From NCBI RefSeq assembly GCF_036417845.1, contig NC_089978.1, forward strand, positions 134,720,288-134,784,287: a DNA stretch of 64,000 nt, read 5' to 3'. Position numbers and translations under genes: made by a program. Each line of letters opens with the position of its first letter. The stretch's first letter is position 1. Of the stretch, positions 1 to 13,924 are shown piece after piece. The stretch is from Apteryx mantelli. Lineage: Eukaryota; Chordata; Aves; Apterygiformes; Apterygidae. Under the pieces are notes generated by a model. It did no database searches. It worked only from the letters and a program-made list of their open reading frames with translations, and was not told the origin of the DNA.

Positions 1-1500
1 CCTCCACCAGCAAACTAATCATCACATTATATTGACATGAACAGTCCATAAAAATAAATATACCCCAATTATATACATGCAACATTATCATTAATTTCTC
101 ATTATACAAAATCACATCCCATAATATTACCTATCCCCAATTTAGTATCTTTATAACACTATTAATCTCAATTAAGGCAGATGCACTGTACTGTCCATCT
201 CACCCAATAAATACACAGGTGTCAAAGATTATACTCATCCCTCTTTAGATAAAAACATTCTGCATTGCCATCCCACTTCTTCTGGCACACATGCACATTT
301 CACACAGTAGCACTGGCCCACTGCTGTAAAACACAGATTCCTGAAATACTAGTGGAGGCCTTACTGCTAACAGCCATCCTGTAATGTGATTTATACTTTG
401 TCATGCAAATCATACCAAAAATCTGTCTCTACATGCACTGTATACATAGATACTCCATAACACTATCCATTTGCTTCTGCTGTGTGCCTTGATTTTCCAT
501 AATGTTAGCAAACTCTTCACTATATACGTGTAGAGCCACCAGACTGCCCTCCTCCCCACCATAAGCACCTATGTGCCGAAATACTGTCAAGCTCGACCAT
601 TTCATTCTTATGCCCCTCAACAATGTGTACTTCAATACAGTCCCGTAATGCTATCTATATATGCAGGCATTCCATAATATGACCCACCCCTCCTATGCAT
701 ATCCTTCCTAGATTATTAGCAAAAACCAGACTGTATACTCCAAAATACTATTGCATTTTTAATCTTCTTATATGTACAGAAAATCCCACCACCCTTCCAA
801 CCATCTGTGTTATACACACATGCAGTACATACCTGTACTCATACCTTTGCTTAAATTGCAATGACGCTGTCATTTATTTCAGATCTACAGAGGAAAAGTG
901 GCATGAAAGAGCTATACTACAGATACTATCTATCTTCTATATGGATATGGCATAACAGTATATTCTGTGTAATAGAAATGTACGTATAATAATGCTATCC
1001 GCTCTGTACCGCCAAACTCACACAGACCACCATAGGACTTTTCATTCCCTCTTTTGCACACTGACAGCCATAATCCTCTCTAATAGAAGCTATGTGGACA
1101 GCCATGCCAAATTCCCATGCTAAGCAGACAAGCCCTAAATAGTTACTACAGAATTCTAAGTATCCCTCTTAAAATCTCACTCCTAGTGGTTTGATCACAT
1201 ATTAAAAGGCACTACACAGGCAAAGACACCATAAAGGGAGTTACTAGAGTTATCTCTACGCATACTCTGTAACACTCTTGCTGGTAGGGTTACCATCTTG
1301 AGAGGGCTGTTTACTACCAGTTATGCAATGTGTATAGCATCTCAGCCACAAAAGTGCCAAGTTTCCCAATTAGCCACCGCTTTGCTGAAATCTTTCTATA
1401 AACCACACTTGAACATATTTTTATCATTAATACTGTGCCTTTCCCACCTCACCTCCAACTCATTTTTCCTCATAACTCAGTTTATCAGTCAGCAGAAACC
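1..1500. other. AT-rich leader with scattered motif relatives, no gene
   Basis: Base composition is AT-rich with short recurring pieces such as CCATAATA, ATACTAT and CATAACACTATCC. One exact CATCCCATAATA lies at 115-126 and a one-mismatch copy (CATTCCATAATA) at 668-679, both absent from most of the window. It may be an old diverged satellite. No reading frame is convincing. Confidence 0.4.
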
Positions 1501-2189
1501 TTAATTTTCACTGTAAAAATTCCATGCTGAATATAAATTACAAATGAGGTGTTTTTAGCATTTGTGAGGATCAAGTAGATGGATTAAAAAAGAAAGAAAG
1601 AGACTTCTAAATGTTTTCCATTGATAACACTACAAGATAGAGTTCCAGCTGTTTGGCTGCTTTAAACTGCAAAGTTGCCCTACCTCACTGTTTCTTGATT
1701 ACTTACCAAGTTTAACTGAATCTTCTGAGTTTATAGCACTTAGCCTGGAAATAATCACAACACCATCTCTTCAATAAAATCTTCTGTACCTGCTGATCTG
1801 TGTTAACGCCCTGAAAAACATAGTACAGTTTTTTGAGGGGGAAATCCCTGCAACATTCCTCCACTTCAATGCTGTGCCTATGTTAGGGAAATCCTGATCA
1901 CCCCAAGCATTCTCTGTACACCTCTGTACAGCTCCACATCTAAGGATAGTTGGATGAAATGGGCTGTATATCCCCATGGTAACATGATGGCATGGCCTCT
2001 ATTTAAACTATTTCTGTAGTTTCAAGCATGAACCGTATTCCTGGCCTAAGGGGCCTCACTCAAGGCTCACGTCCCAGTCTGGGGATCCAGGAGCAAGCCC
2101 TGCTCCATTTTCCTGTTTTGCAGACAGCCTACTCTGCCTCTGGCACTTTCGGCTACAGGCCTACTGCCACGAGCCCCGGCTACTGACCC

Positions 2190-3600
2190 CAGACTTTTAT
2201 TGTGGCTCACAGTTCGTCGTCGGTTTCACTTTCCACAGGGACATGTTTCTTCAAGGTAACAAGAGGAGCAAAGTATGACATTGTTTCAATGTAGTACTTG
2301 TTCAGTGTTGTTACTCAGGCACGAGTGAAGGCTAGAAATCACCATCTAGAATATTTCAGTGCTGCTGAATGTGGGAGTCAAGAATGCGGGAGAAGGGACA
2401 TTAAAGCACTTTGGAAAGAAGGCAGACTTTACAGGCTAATGTTAATGGTTCATACATAAAACATATAACAGATGATATCCATGGCTTGCTGGGGGTGCAG
2501 ACAATGTGATCTCAGAGGTCAGTTTATGGCATCCCAGGTTATTTTTCTATTAGTTCCTTTTGTGTTCAATACCAAAGCAGAGGTATCAATGGTTTTAGAT
2601 GCTGGATGTTGTGATGCCGCCTGTGTGTTGCTTCATTTGAGTCCTGGAATACAGATGTACTTCTGTTTTACTCTTCTTCATTTTTGCCATTCTTCTGACT
2701 GAGGCTACTCTAGCCTAGAAAATATCCATTTTCTTTGTCAGGTTACATATAACTAGTAATATGAAAAGTATCCTTCAGCATCTGTGTAAAATTGGCATCA
2801 TCTGATGTATCCATAAATGTGATACTGTTTCTCACAATCTGTAGGTACATTTCATCTCCTTCTCTAATCCAGTTTTGACCATTTGTAGCTAATGTGAATG
2901 GACTCATTGCTTGTAGAGCATTTTCCTATTCAGCAACTGTGTAAGCTCTCCCTATCATACCGACACTTGCCATCATTCTGAGTTGAGGTCTTGCAGCTTC
3001 TGCCAAGTAGCCTTGAAGATCCCAGGATTTCTGACAAGTCTTGCCTTTCATTTTTCTTTGGTAAAGCAGAGAGTTTTGCTCTAGATCATTTTGAGGGGAG
3101 AGGGGCATCAGACTCCCAGATATATAACTTTTATTTTAAATTTAGTAAGAAAATGGTCCAAACTTTCACTCAGTATTCACTCTGAGTCTGTGTCTCTTCA
3201 ATCCTACATTTTTATTGTATCTGGCTAACTTTTGTGAGAATCCTGTGTCCTCAACACTAGTCAAAACAAATGGCCTGAATTCTTCAAGGGTTCCCCAACA
3301 CTTTGAAGTTCCAGAGCACTTTACCCCAGATACTTTTGAAGTTTGCTCACCTCCACTTCCAGATTTCTGCAAAGTCTTCATGGCAAGCTAAGGCAATTTA
3401 AATGACCCATTTTCATTGTTGCCTTCTTCATTGTGCCCCCCCCCCCTTTTTTTTCCACAAAGAAGCATGAAGTTATTTGTTTATCACAGTGGAAGCATCT
3501 TTGCTTTGGTGTCAGACATGGAAGCAAATGACACAAAAATGGTCTCCTTTTCTTGTGGAGAAGAGACATGAGCCACCTCTGTTATGTCCAAGTAGCTGCT
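2190..3600 (-). pseudogene. Decayed coding-like tract of unknown origin
   Basis: Read on the minus strand from about 3,600 to 2,710, conceptual translation gives long protein-like runs broken by a handful of stops and at least one shift. One run ends near 2,719 with few internal stops (one TAG near 2,929) and a balanced amino-acid composition. An AATAAA-containing segment follows near 2,200 on the same strand. I could not assign a family. It could be an old retrogene or an old viral insertion, or chance. Confidence 0.3.
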
Positions 3601-5480
3601 CCTACAGAGAACAGATGCCACTGGAATGAATGGCAAACAATGACTTACGGGGAAACACAGAGAATTTGGTAGTAGACAACCAGAATGGGATCAAGAACAA
3701 CTGACCAGACCATGTATATTTATTTTTTGGAGATTAACATGCTAGTCTCAGCGGAGGATCCAGTCACTCTAGCAACCACCTAGGTAAGAATTGCTCATAT
3801 ACCAGCATGACTCTGCATCTAATGTGCCATAAAGTTAAGACTTCGCTCTGCACTGATCATGAAATACTGGGCCAGATTCTACTATTTTGCCAGAAAGAGG
3901 AGGGGGCAGGGTGAACGGCACAGTTGTACAGCTAGAACCACACTGTGAGCCAAAGCATGCACGTTGCATGAAGCACTACTAGTAGCAGGGAACTGGGGTG
4001 GGGTGGGAAGATAGAGAAGATGGGGGATTGTGCTTTTAGCCAGCCCCCCCCCCCAACTAAAAATGAAGTGCTGATCTCTATCTCTGTAAGCTTTGCTAGT
4101 TTGATTGCTCATGCTAAAACACATTACAATTATACTTGGTACTGAAACCTGCAGCTAAGGTTGCTTGATATTTTCCATCACAAGTCTTTTTCAGTTGCTC
4201 AGAACTTTGCCAAACATCAAACATTCAGATTTGAATTTTCCATGTTTATCTTCACCTATTTTTCTGAAGTTGGAGGCACTTAGTAAGGCAGAGGAAAGAA
4301 TGTTATTTTGCAATGGCAAAAATTTGACTTTGCAACATTACCAGCCTCTTAACATAGATTTTTGTTTACAATGACTAATCAAAGCTGGAAGCAATACACA
4401 AAATTAAAGTTGCTTAGTAATTATCATTTTAAAGTTACCATTTCCCTAAAATGCCTTAGACAGATGCCCTATTACCCTCATCATGAAGCAAACAGATGAA
4501 TTCAGTCACAGAAGAAGCAAGTGTGGTTTCAAAGGGGCTGCAGTAATGGCCTACTGGTCTGAGCTGCCTGGATTGCAATTCTGTGATACCTATCTCTGTG
4601 TCCACTATTAAAGCTTGCACATGTTGGCAAAATCACTAACACTGAAACACATCTCCTCTTGAGATCAGTTAGCAGAAATACTACAAAACAAGCTAGGACA
4701 GAAATCCCCTACCTCCAGCTGGATCTGGGAGAGGGGTTTCTAGCACGGTGCCCAACAACGACTGTGCTACAGGTAGCAGGGCATACGAGTCTAGAGGGTG
4801 CATACCCCACTGCTACCGAGCAGAGCTGATGGACTCTGGCTTGTTTGAGGGGAGACACAACTCTTAAATCTCAATGGTGGGGAAAGGCATTATATTTTCC
4901 CTGTAATTTTCATGAGTGTGTTTAACCCCAGGACACTGCTGATCTGGGTGATATCTACAAAGCCATCTTTGGCTCAAAAAGAAGCTGGAGGTTTGCAAAG
5001 CTGCCAGAGCCATGAGTGCCTGGAGGAGGTGTTCTCTTGTCCCATAACAGGCAGTAACCAGCCAGGTAACTTAGGGTCTCTACCCTCCCTACAGGATCAG
5101 TAATGAACCAAAAAGCCTCCTGGAAACAATGAGCCAATATCAGGTCCTGCTTTGAGATAAACTGGTAAGGAACACGTCTCACTTTGCACCCATGCATGTG
5201 CACGTTTCTCACATTTGAAGTTGCCAGTTCCTGGAATTTCTTTGTGACATTTGGATTTACATTGTGCAAGCTTTTCTTAAAAGAAGACACGTTTGAGATC
5301 GATGTTTCTGTGCTTTTCCTATGTTGAGTCATTGGGATGCTCTGGAGTCCCAGTTTGAAGGGCTGTTTTTTTCCCTTCCACAGCTACGAAGGTTACAGAA
5401 TTTGCTTTAAAAGAAAGCATAAGCCCCCTGGATTCCTGGAGGTGGGAAAGCTAAACGTCAGTCTTGTCACCCTGAGGACT
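3601..5480. other. Non-coding, nothing recognised
   Basis: Unique-looking sequence with short homopolymer C-runs (for example near 4,045). I see no exon, RNA gene or repeat. Confidence 0.4.
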
Positions 5481-5691
5481 TAACAGAGGATTTTTGTAAA
5501 ACACTTGAAGTTGGCAGTAATGGCCTCTATATGTTTTTGTCTGTCTGTTTCTAATATGTTTCTGCATTTGCATGTATGCCTGTCGTGCTTTCTCCCTCTC
5601 TTTCCCATTTCTCTTCCTTCCCCCTTAAAAGAGGCACTGTTAAGGTCCCTGAACAGCCGTCCTGGGCAGCCCCACCCTGCAGAGCCGGGCA

Positions 5692-6251
5692 CATCCCATA
5701 ATAGTTCACAAAGGCAAGTCCATCCCATAATAGCCACCCACGGGAAATGCTCCATGGCAACCACCCCCCCACCCCACCCCCATCCCCACACCGTGGAGCA
5801 GCCATCCCATAATACTGCGCCTGCTTTATTGGTTATGACTGTTAAGAAACCGGGGGGGGGGGGAGCAGGGGTGAGGGGCCCTGTGGCAGCTGCAGTGGGC
5901 GGCTGCAGCAAAGGGGGCATTGGAGCCAGGGAGAAGGCCAAGTTGCAGGGAGGGAGGGAGGCAGCCAGGCAGCAGCACTGGGAGGGTCCCAGCGGGCACG
6001 GCCAGGAAACATGGCTTGGGCTGGAGCTCCCCCCCGCCCAGACTGCACCAACATCCCATAATAGCTCCCTCCCTCCTCCCTCCCTCTGTCCATTGCATCC
6101 CATAATATTTCACAGGGAGGCAACCCTGCAGTAGGTACAGAGACATCCCATAATAATCCCCCGGTCACACGCACTGGGAATTGTGCCATCCCATAATATT
6201 CCTCTCTCCCCTCACTCTGGCTGCAGAGGGCCTTGCCATCCCATAATAGTC

Positions 6252-6289
<38 letters not shown>

Positions 6290-6524
6290 TCTCCCCCCCC
6301 CATGGGGCATCCTCATCCCATAATACTCCCCCAGCTGCAGAAAGCTCTGCCATCCCATAATACTCTCTGCCACCCACCTGCCCCCCTCTGGTCGCAGAAG
6401 GCCTCGCCATCCCATAATAGTCCTGGCTCTCCCTCCCCCGCTGCAGAAGGCCTCACCATCCCATAATACTCGCCGCTTGCCCTCCCCCCTACCCGCCCCC
6501 CCCCAGCCTGGCCAACCCATAAGA
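5692..6524 (+). repeat. Dispersed array of CATCCCATAATA motifs
   Basis: Twelve exact copies of the dodecamer start at 5692, 5721, 5804, 6052, 6096, 6144, 6187, 6237, 6314, 6351, 6408 and 6457. A decayed one (CAACCCATAAGA) starts at 6513. Spacing is 29-83 bases except one 248-base gap. From 6237 onward most copies also share a preceding block of the form CTGCAGAAGGCCT, so the array is a diverged minisatellite with an unusually invariant core. All copies have the same orientation. The spacers are C-rich. On the minus strand the core reads as recurring YYGM, IMGW and LLWD peptides in three frames; I regard these as by-products of the repeat. Confidence 0.9.
6253..6290 (+). repeat. (CT)n microsatellite
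   Basis: About 17 CT units within the dodecamer array, between copies 8 and 9, followed by a C-run. Confidence 0.9.
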
Positions 6525-7150
6525 GCTGCAGCAGAGGCCTGACCCCTTGGGCTGCACCGTGGTGGGTCCTGCTCTGCGCCTGCTGGCCCCATGCCTCCCT
6601 GGGGGCTCCCTGCCTCCCTCTCCCCCCTCCTGCCTCCCCCCTTTTGTCTCTCTTTCCTCTCTCCTTCTGGTTCTTTCCCTTTTGCCACAGGGCCTGGTTC
6701 GTTCCAGGTGCGTCTCCTCAAGTTGCACAGCAGCTCTGGGGCTCCGCTTGGCCATGTCCGCTCTCGGGGGCACTGAGCCCCCTGGCATGGGCAGCTCTGA
6801 GTGGTGCCACAGGCTCACTGGGCTCTGCCTCACCCCTGCCCTGCAGTGGCTCTGCGCAACCCTGCTGCCCCGGGCTCTCCCTTCGCTCCACATCCTGCTG
6901 CCACCTGCTCCTGGAGCCTTCACTCGAGGCCCAGCTCTGCTGTGCCAGAAACCTGCTCGTAGGGTGACCTGCCCTAGTGCCCTGTGTCCTCGCTGCAAAA
7001 GGCACCAGGCCTCGTGGGCGAGCTCTGCCCACCTGCGCCTGCTCCGCATGGGCCTCTCTGCCTCTGTAGTCCTGCTGCCAGACCAGGCACTGCCTGTCTT
7101 CTTGCAGCCATCACTAAGTCAGCACAAAAGCTCAAAGCCAGAATGAACAC
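6525..7150. other. GC-rich, pyrimidine-rich segment without recognisable gene
   Basis: Continuous with the motif array. Several frames stay open for 100-200 codons on both strands, which is expected at this base composition. No domain, splice pattern or homologue was recognised. Confidence 0.5.
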
Positions 7151-10100
7151 CCGGTTGTGTTGTTCAACAGCAATGCAATCATGTGCTCACACCTGATCTG
7201 TATCAAATTTGTGCTGCTGAAGGACTCCAGAGGTGTGCTGATATGGCATTAAAGATTGTGGAGTCCTGACCTAATTTGCTCAGTGCCATGCCACCTTTTG
7301 GAAGGCCTCCTGCTCCTCACGCCTGGCCACAGCTTGCAACAACTTGGTTGGCTTGCAAAAGCTTTACCAGAAGTGAACTATCTGCTCACATCTGTATTAT
7401 CATGTTTCTGCCGTAAAAGATAACTCTTAATCTTACCCTCTGCGCACATGACTATACGTCACATCTGAACATGGTTATTACAATCTTCTCTGGGTTTTAC
7501 TTTCATTCACATTGGTGCTTTTTGTGCTTCTACTGTATTTAATGTTTGTTATCTGCTCATGATAGTATTTCTGAGCTTCTCAGTGGTGTTACTGGACAAA
7601 ATCATCACATGTTCTTACAAGTATAGCCCAGCATGTACAAAGTTTGCTTCTTGTTAAAGCAAGCAAAAGTCTCAAAATATATAAAGCAGGAACAGAAAGT
7701 GTAAACCCCCCCCCCCAAACTGAAATAATTACATGGGAGAGTTTTGCATGCAGAAAACAACAACAACAAAAATTTAACTTCTTATATCTGGAATGGGGAC
7801 TCCAAATAACAGACTTTGTGAATTAAAAGTATCTATTTAGACTCAGTAACAGTTAGAAATGGTGGCAACATAGCAACGTGTTTCCTTCATGGTAAGTATC
7901 ACAGGATATAGTAAAGGTGCCTTTAGTCATTCAGCTGGATACTTACAGAATAAATATGGAGACTGGGTTTTAGAGCAGCAGTAAAAAGTTTTGAAATCAT
8001 TAAGAGAAAACGCAGGAAGGATTCTGCTTTCCTCATGAGAAATTTCTCACCAATGCTTCAGCAGGGCATCACGGGACAGAGTCTCTACCCTGCCTCATTC
8101 AGGTGAAGCCAAGGAAAGGGGCTGCCGGGAACATGATTATGGCTTTGCCCCACAGACAGCCTAGACGAGAATTAGTATCACTGACACTGGCAAGGTGTGG
8201 TCCTTTTGTCTGGTGGCTTTCCAGCAATAGATGTAGGAACCCCCTTGGTAACTCCACGTTTTACAGAGAGTTCCCCTGTGGCAGATTTGTTAAAACAGAA
8301 ACTGTTTGCTGGTATTACAGGGGAGTGGAATGTCATAGAGGACACAGGTGTGCAAAGTGCCTTGCATTTTCTTCTGATTGTCATATAGCAGGCCTGCTTA
8401 TTTTGTTTGCACATGAATTTTCAGCATGAGTGTGGGGGGGGAACAACCGTAGTCTTGGAGAAGCAGCTCTGAACTCAGAGCTCAGAAGCACCGAGTCCCT
8501 TTGAGATTCCTTCCCACTCACTACTTTTCATGTTTCTGTGCACTTTGGTATCCATTAAATATAGGTCTCCAATCTGCATCTTCAGGAAGATATCTATCTT
8601 TCACTTATTTACACAGAAGATAATTGAAGGGCCAAAGAAAGTAATTTCAGGCTGAGCTAAAACAAGGCTTAGTTTGCAAGGTGTAGTCTGTACTAAACTG
8701 TCTGCACGGGATGTAGTTAGATCAATGTTAAATCTCCTTACTAAAACATTATGAACACTTAATGCAGAGGAGGAACTTAAACTGTTCCAAGCCTGGCTTT
8801 AATTGAATAGATCTGTGGCTTGGGCACATATTGACTTAGCAAAAATCTGTTACAATTTAGATGCTACTGTCCCCTAGCTGTCTGTTACTGCCTTACTGCA
8901 CTAGCAGTTGCTATTCTTTCAGCTCTGGTGGCAGAGCAGAAGGTATGCATGCTCTGTACCTGCTCCTGTACAAAGTCCAGCATTTTTCTGCACAACAGTT
9001 GCAGGAGGAGATCTGAAGGTGATCCAACCTCAGCAGCTGTTTTGGAGTCCCATCTGGGCAACCCCTGCTTTTGGGAGCCTCTCTGCCCTGCCAGGAGCTG
9101 TTTCCTGCTCTCCTCCCTGTGCCTGCCTGCCTTGCTCTCCTCCCATCCTCTTCAGTTCCCCTGCAGATCCTCTTCTACCAATCCTCTGCCCTTTTGCATC
9201 TATCACAGAGAAAAGGGGAAACTGCTACTGCCTAATCCAGAGAGCCAGGCTGCTGCCACTGCTGCCTCAGGGAAGAGGAGCAGTGTCTCTACAGGGACAA
9301 TAGCTGTGGCTCAGCGCCTTTGTGCAGTAAGCAGGCACAGGAGGGGCATTAGTGGGCCAGGCAGCAAGCCACACCAACCCACAGGTTGTCAGTTGGATTA
9401 CACTATGTGAACAGGCATTTAATCCTTTTGTTTAAGAAATCACCAAATTTAATTATACCACTTCAAAATGTTCCATTTTAAGCAAGGCTTAAATGTGTCC
9501 ACATGAGCAGTTTTCAGAGGTGTAACTAGACTGCTTTAAAACTGATAGATGATTTAAAACTGATAGATGATTTAAAACTGATTAAATTGATTGATTGATT
9601 ATGCTGGTGACATCGCTAACAGACAAACCATAATGGAACAAACTCCAGCCTTCAGTTTTGCCCCTCTGTCTTTTCCAAGAAACATTATGGGTTTTGTGTT
9701 TAAAGGGACTGTTTCCAACTATCAGGCCTCATTTCTCCTTCCCCATCTGCTTCACAATTCAGAAAAAGCTTCTGAGAAGGTATGATCTACTGCAAAAAGA
9801 GTGCCAAATTCCTTCCTTCGTATAGGTCCATATATCAGATAAACATTTTTTGCTTCTACAAGTTATTCTTAATTTGTTAGGGACAGCAGTGTGGCACATC
9901 CAAAAGCAGCAAGCTCAAACTCTGCAGATGAACCAAGAAGAAAGTTACAAGCAGAGCTGGAATGAGACTGTCCAGATGTTCCCACTATAAAGTGTTTAGT
10001 TGCTTATTATTTTTATGACTGGAGATGAAGTTTTCCATTTGGGCTGTCTGCCTATATCTGATTTATTTACTTTTTAATATGGTTTAGCCTGAACATTTAA

Positions 10101-13100
10101 TCTGATTCTCAGAAAGAGCAAAGAAAAACATTTTGTTTTAGACTGTTAAAAATGTATGCTAAAAAGAACAGCTCCTTACTATGAACAACTCCGGCCCACC
10201 CATGTTTTGGAGGAGGATTGCTGAAATCTGTAAAAGAGTGCTGTCCTCACATTAGAGATACGCTACTTACTATCTCCAGAAAAATCCATACAAAAATTTA
10301 GACAAATGATAAGCCTTTCCAAAAGTAATTCCAGTTCACTTTCACTGTACACATCTCCAAAGATCACACCTTCCCTGAACACTGTCTCACAAAGGTCAAA
10401 TAAACATATGTGCATATCCTAGGACTGCAAGCGGCACCCACACATTTTCTGTGACCACTGCTTTGCCCTAGATCCAAGAGGAAGGGTCCAGTCTTTGCTG
10501 ACTGTTCTAGGTCCAGACAGCACGAGGGAGGAGCAAGTGAGCGCAAAGAGGACAGCAAATCTGGGGACAGGGAAGCACGAAAAATAAACGGAGACAAGGA
10601 GCCTAATGATACTAGAAGTGGTGTGGGGGATAAGACAGAAATAGTAACTGGAAAGTTAAGGAGTGGAAAAGGGAGAGAAGAACCTTGACTGGCTGAATAC
10701 CATGACAAGTCTGAGAATCAGAGCAAATAGGACAAAAGAAAAGCCAAGGCTGGTAGCACATAGTGAGATGAGGGCCTAGAGACAAGTTGAATAAGGAAGC
10801 TGGTCTTGGGAACTATGGACAAGGCAGGAATAGGGAACCAGTGCAACAGGGAGAGAAGGGGGACTGAAAGCCAGCTGGAAGCAGGAAGAGAGTAACAACA
10901 TTGGACATAGAGATGGGAGAGAAACAGCCATGATAGATGCATTAAGGAGCCAGAGGGCGGGAAGAGCACTCACATTAACTGAGCAAAGAGGTTTGAGAGG
11001 GGAGGGTGGGCAAGTAGCTGGGCAAGTGGGCACCAGTATCTATCCTGCCCTAGGGACAGAATCAAGCCCCCAGGTTTCTGCATCTCATCATTTCTGAGTC
11101 ATGATTCAGGAATGCTGAGGCTGGCAGCACTGCTACTGTGAAGTGCTAAAGGCAGAGAAAGAAAGAACAGAAAGAGTAAGATGGAGGGGGCTATGTGACA
11201 ACTTCTGAGTTGCTGTTCTCCACAGGAAAGAACACAAATGGGTTACTCCTAAAAAAGATCTGCTACCCTCAACAACTGACAAATGGTATCCTGAGACCAT
11301 CTTATGGGCAAAAGAACACCCCTTCTTGCTCCCATGTTCTCATACACTCCCTTCCAGGCTCCTTGGTAACGTCACAGAGAGCCTGCACCAAATGAATTGA
11401 GAGTCTTTTCTTAAAAAAAATCATATACCTTTTTTTTTTTGGGGGGGGGGGGGCAGGGAGGAAGTTGGGGGAGGTAGACCAGAAAGAAAGCCCTGTATGT
11501 AAAAAAGGGGAAGATGCTCCCTAGGTCCATGCTGTAGCTCTTCCTACTTTGTATATGTTCTGCCCACTTCCCCTTACAATTACTCTACCTGCCCTCCATG
11601 CTCACTTACTGCTCAGACTGTAAGTGATTTCACCAGAGCTGTTGATGGGGCAGATGACCAGGACACCAGAGCTGGATGATGCCCATCCAAAATATGTTGA
11701 AGGCTCTGGTTCTTCTCCTTTGCCGACTCTCTTCAAACACTGTGATGTCATGGAGGACAGTGAAAAAAGCTGAGAGTAAATGAGCTCTACAAGGTGTGCC
11801 ATTTCCAGATGTGATTCTCGCTCTACAACCACATCTAGTTTGTTTGCTGACAGATGCAGCCACCCAAACTTGAAGTAGTAACAAGGATGGCATTACGAAA
11901 ACCCCAGGAGCTGCACATTAGGACAATTTCAGGTGTTAAAACTGGTCTTTGAGTCTGTGGTACTGTATTTAAGCAATCTTCCCTTCAAAAACAAACTTCA
12001 CGAGCCAATGAATACAGGGACATTGCGCCTTACCAACAAAGCTTCTGGTTTCTCCTTGTAGTTGGTTCATCCTCTGGCAGTTGCATGTAGAGCCAAATGG
12101 ACTCTTTTTTTGTAGTTTGCCACCTTTTATGGATGCTTAGACTCTCCCCCCACCCTTGCAAGAAGATCATCTCTCTCTTCAAAATTATAGCCTGGGAATC
12201 ACTCCCGAAGCTATTTGGGAAAGGAACTTTAGATGGATTCTATGCAGGTTTGGTTCTGGACAAGGCACATCCACAAGCATTCATGTGCTATACAAAATAG
12301 GGAAGCTGTAAGCTCCAAGTGGCTGCAGGTTCAGACATAAGCAAAGCCCCATTTCAGATTCCAGAAACATCCATCACTGTGGCATGAATCCAAGGAGCCA
12401 AGACAAAAGGCAGTTCTGGACATTTTCCCTAGTATCCAATTCCAGAAACAGCACTATGAAGATCCTGTGTTCGTGGTGGGATTGTTGTTCTGTTAACATC
12501 TCAAAATTTTCCTCTGGGGAGGAACACAAGAATTTTCTCCAGTGGGTCTAAGAGCTTTTGCCTGTTCCTTTCAGGCTTTGTTACAGTGCAGTGTCTGACA
12601 TCTCACAGGCAGCCTAGGCAATCCAAAACATTAAGCAGCACAACCACCCTCTGCAGGGCTCAGCTGCTGACAGATACTCTGCAAGGGGAAGAGATGCCTG
12701 TCAGACTCTGGGATCCCTATGTTACCCTGCTCAACCCCACGGGCAGAAAAAGCAGCACATTCAAACCTCAGCTGGATTCAACCATCACCTCTGATGAGGT
12801 TATTTCCACTAACCCACTATTCCACCACTTACACCATCTCTGTGCTAAATCTGAACTAGGAGGAAATTAAATGATTGGTGAAGGCTACTGCATACAGAGT
12901 GGCAGAAGCCAGCCCAAGGACAGAAATAGAACTGGTAAAAAAGGTAGGCACAATCTGCTTCATCACATGTTTTGGTGTCCCTCAGAAGCTGCTCTCCTAG
13001 CTGAACTATGCTTTTGGCAGACAGATCCTCAGGTTTCTGGAAGAGAATATTCCTTGTTATCACTTGCAGGCTGCATGTCTAACAAATGACATGAAGAAGG

Positions 13101-13848
13101 ACAACGTGGAGGGAACAGAGCAGCGCAGGGTCAGGTTTGAAGTAAACAAAAGAGGGAAGCTTATGTATGACAGGGCCCTCCCAAGCTTCAAATACAACTT
13201 GAGTTATAAGCCTGACCATTTCCCTTTGAAGCATCTATGTCACTCTGCCTATGGCAAAAAACTATTTATGAGATTGACAGTGTATTGGTACTACCAGTTA
13301 CTCTGAAACAGCTAAAGTCAATAAAAAACATTTTAAAATTAAATAGCTAGAGGTTTTCCCCATTGCTTCTCATATATTTATTTCTTATTTGTCCAGTAAG
13401 TCATGGATTCTCACCCAATAGCTTTCATTTTCCTTGTCATTAGAAGGTACAAAGTGCAGAACGTTATATAGCAACCTATCTCACCTTTCATGTCTGTCAT
13501 GTGCCTTTTTACTTTCAAAATTTCCCTTATTGCTTCCCTCCTCTGGGGACAGGTCCTTTTGGAGCACCAAGTGTGCATGTTGGTGGTTAAGGTTGCATTC
13601 TAGATGTGCAAATAAGGCAATTGGATCACAGGACAACCTCTACTTCCCAGGTCAACAAGTAATGTATCACTACCCACTCTAACAAAGTCCAAATTTAAGT
13701 CAGTTTGTGGCATTGCTGATACTTTCTGGGCTTAAAAATTGCCATCAGTGTATATATTTTTTAAATTCTAATGATGCATCCTTACTACGGCTGCATGAGA
13801 CCTCACGTCTCCAAAATTCAGGTCTCTCATAACATTCCCCCCCGCCCG

Positions 13849-13849
<1 letters not shown>
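7151..13849. other. Non-coding intergenic stretch
   Basis: No exon recognised. It contains small simple-sequence tracts: a CAA run near 7,760, the 18-bp tandem at 9,535, and a T-run followed by a 13-base G-run near 11,430-11,453. Open frames up to about 160 codons near 8.9-9.4 kb lack any recognisable domain. Confidence 0.4.
9535..9601 (+). repeat. 18-bp tandem repeat and GATT run
   Basis: The unit TTTAAAACTGATAGATGA is present two and two-thirds times from 9,535 to 9,582, followed by a (GATT)n run to about 9,601. Confidence 0.85.

Positions 13850-13924
<75 letters not shown>

Noticed and set aside
5842-6721. Long overlapping minus-strand frames with repeated YYGM, IMGW and LLWD peptides
   Set aside because: They arise in three frames at once from the dodecamer repeat and C-rich spacers. 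There is no domain, splice or start context.
8908-9410. Overlapping 131- and 160-codon plus-strand frames
   Set aside because: Two frames are open together, with no recognisable domain or splice sites. Probably chance.
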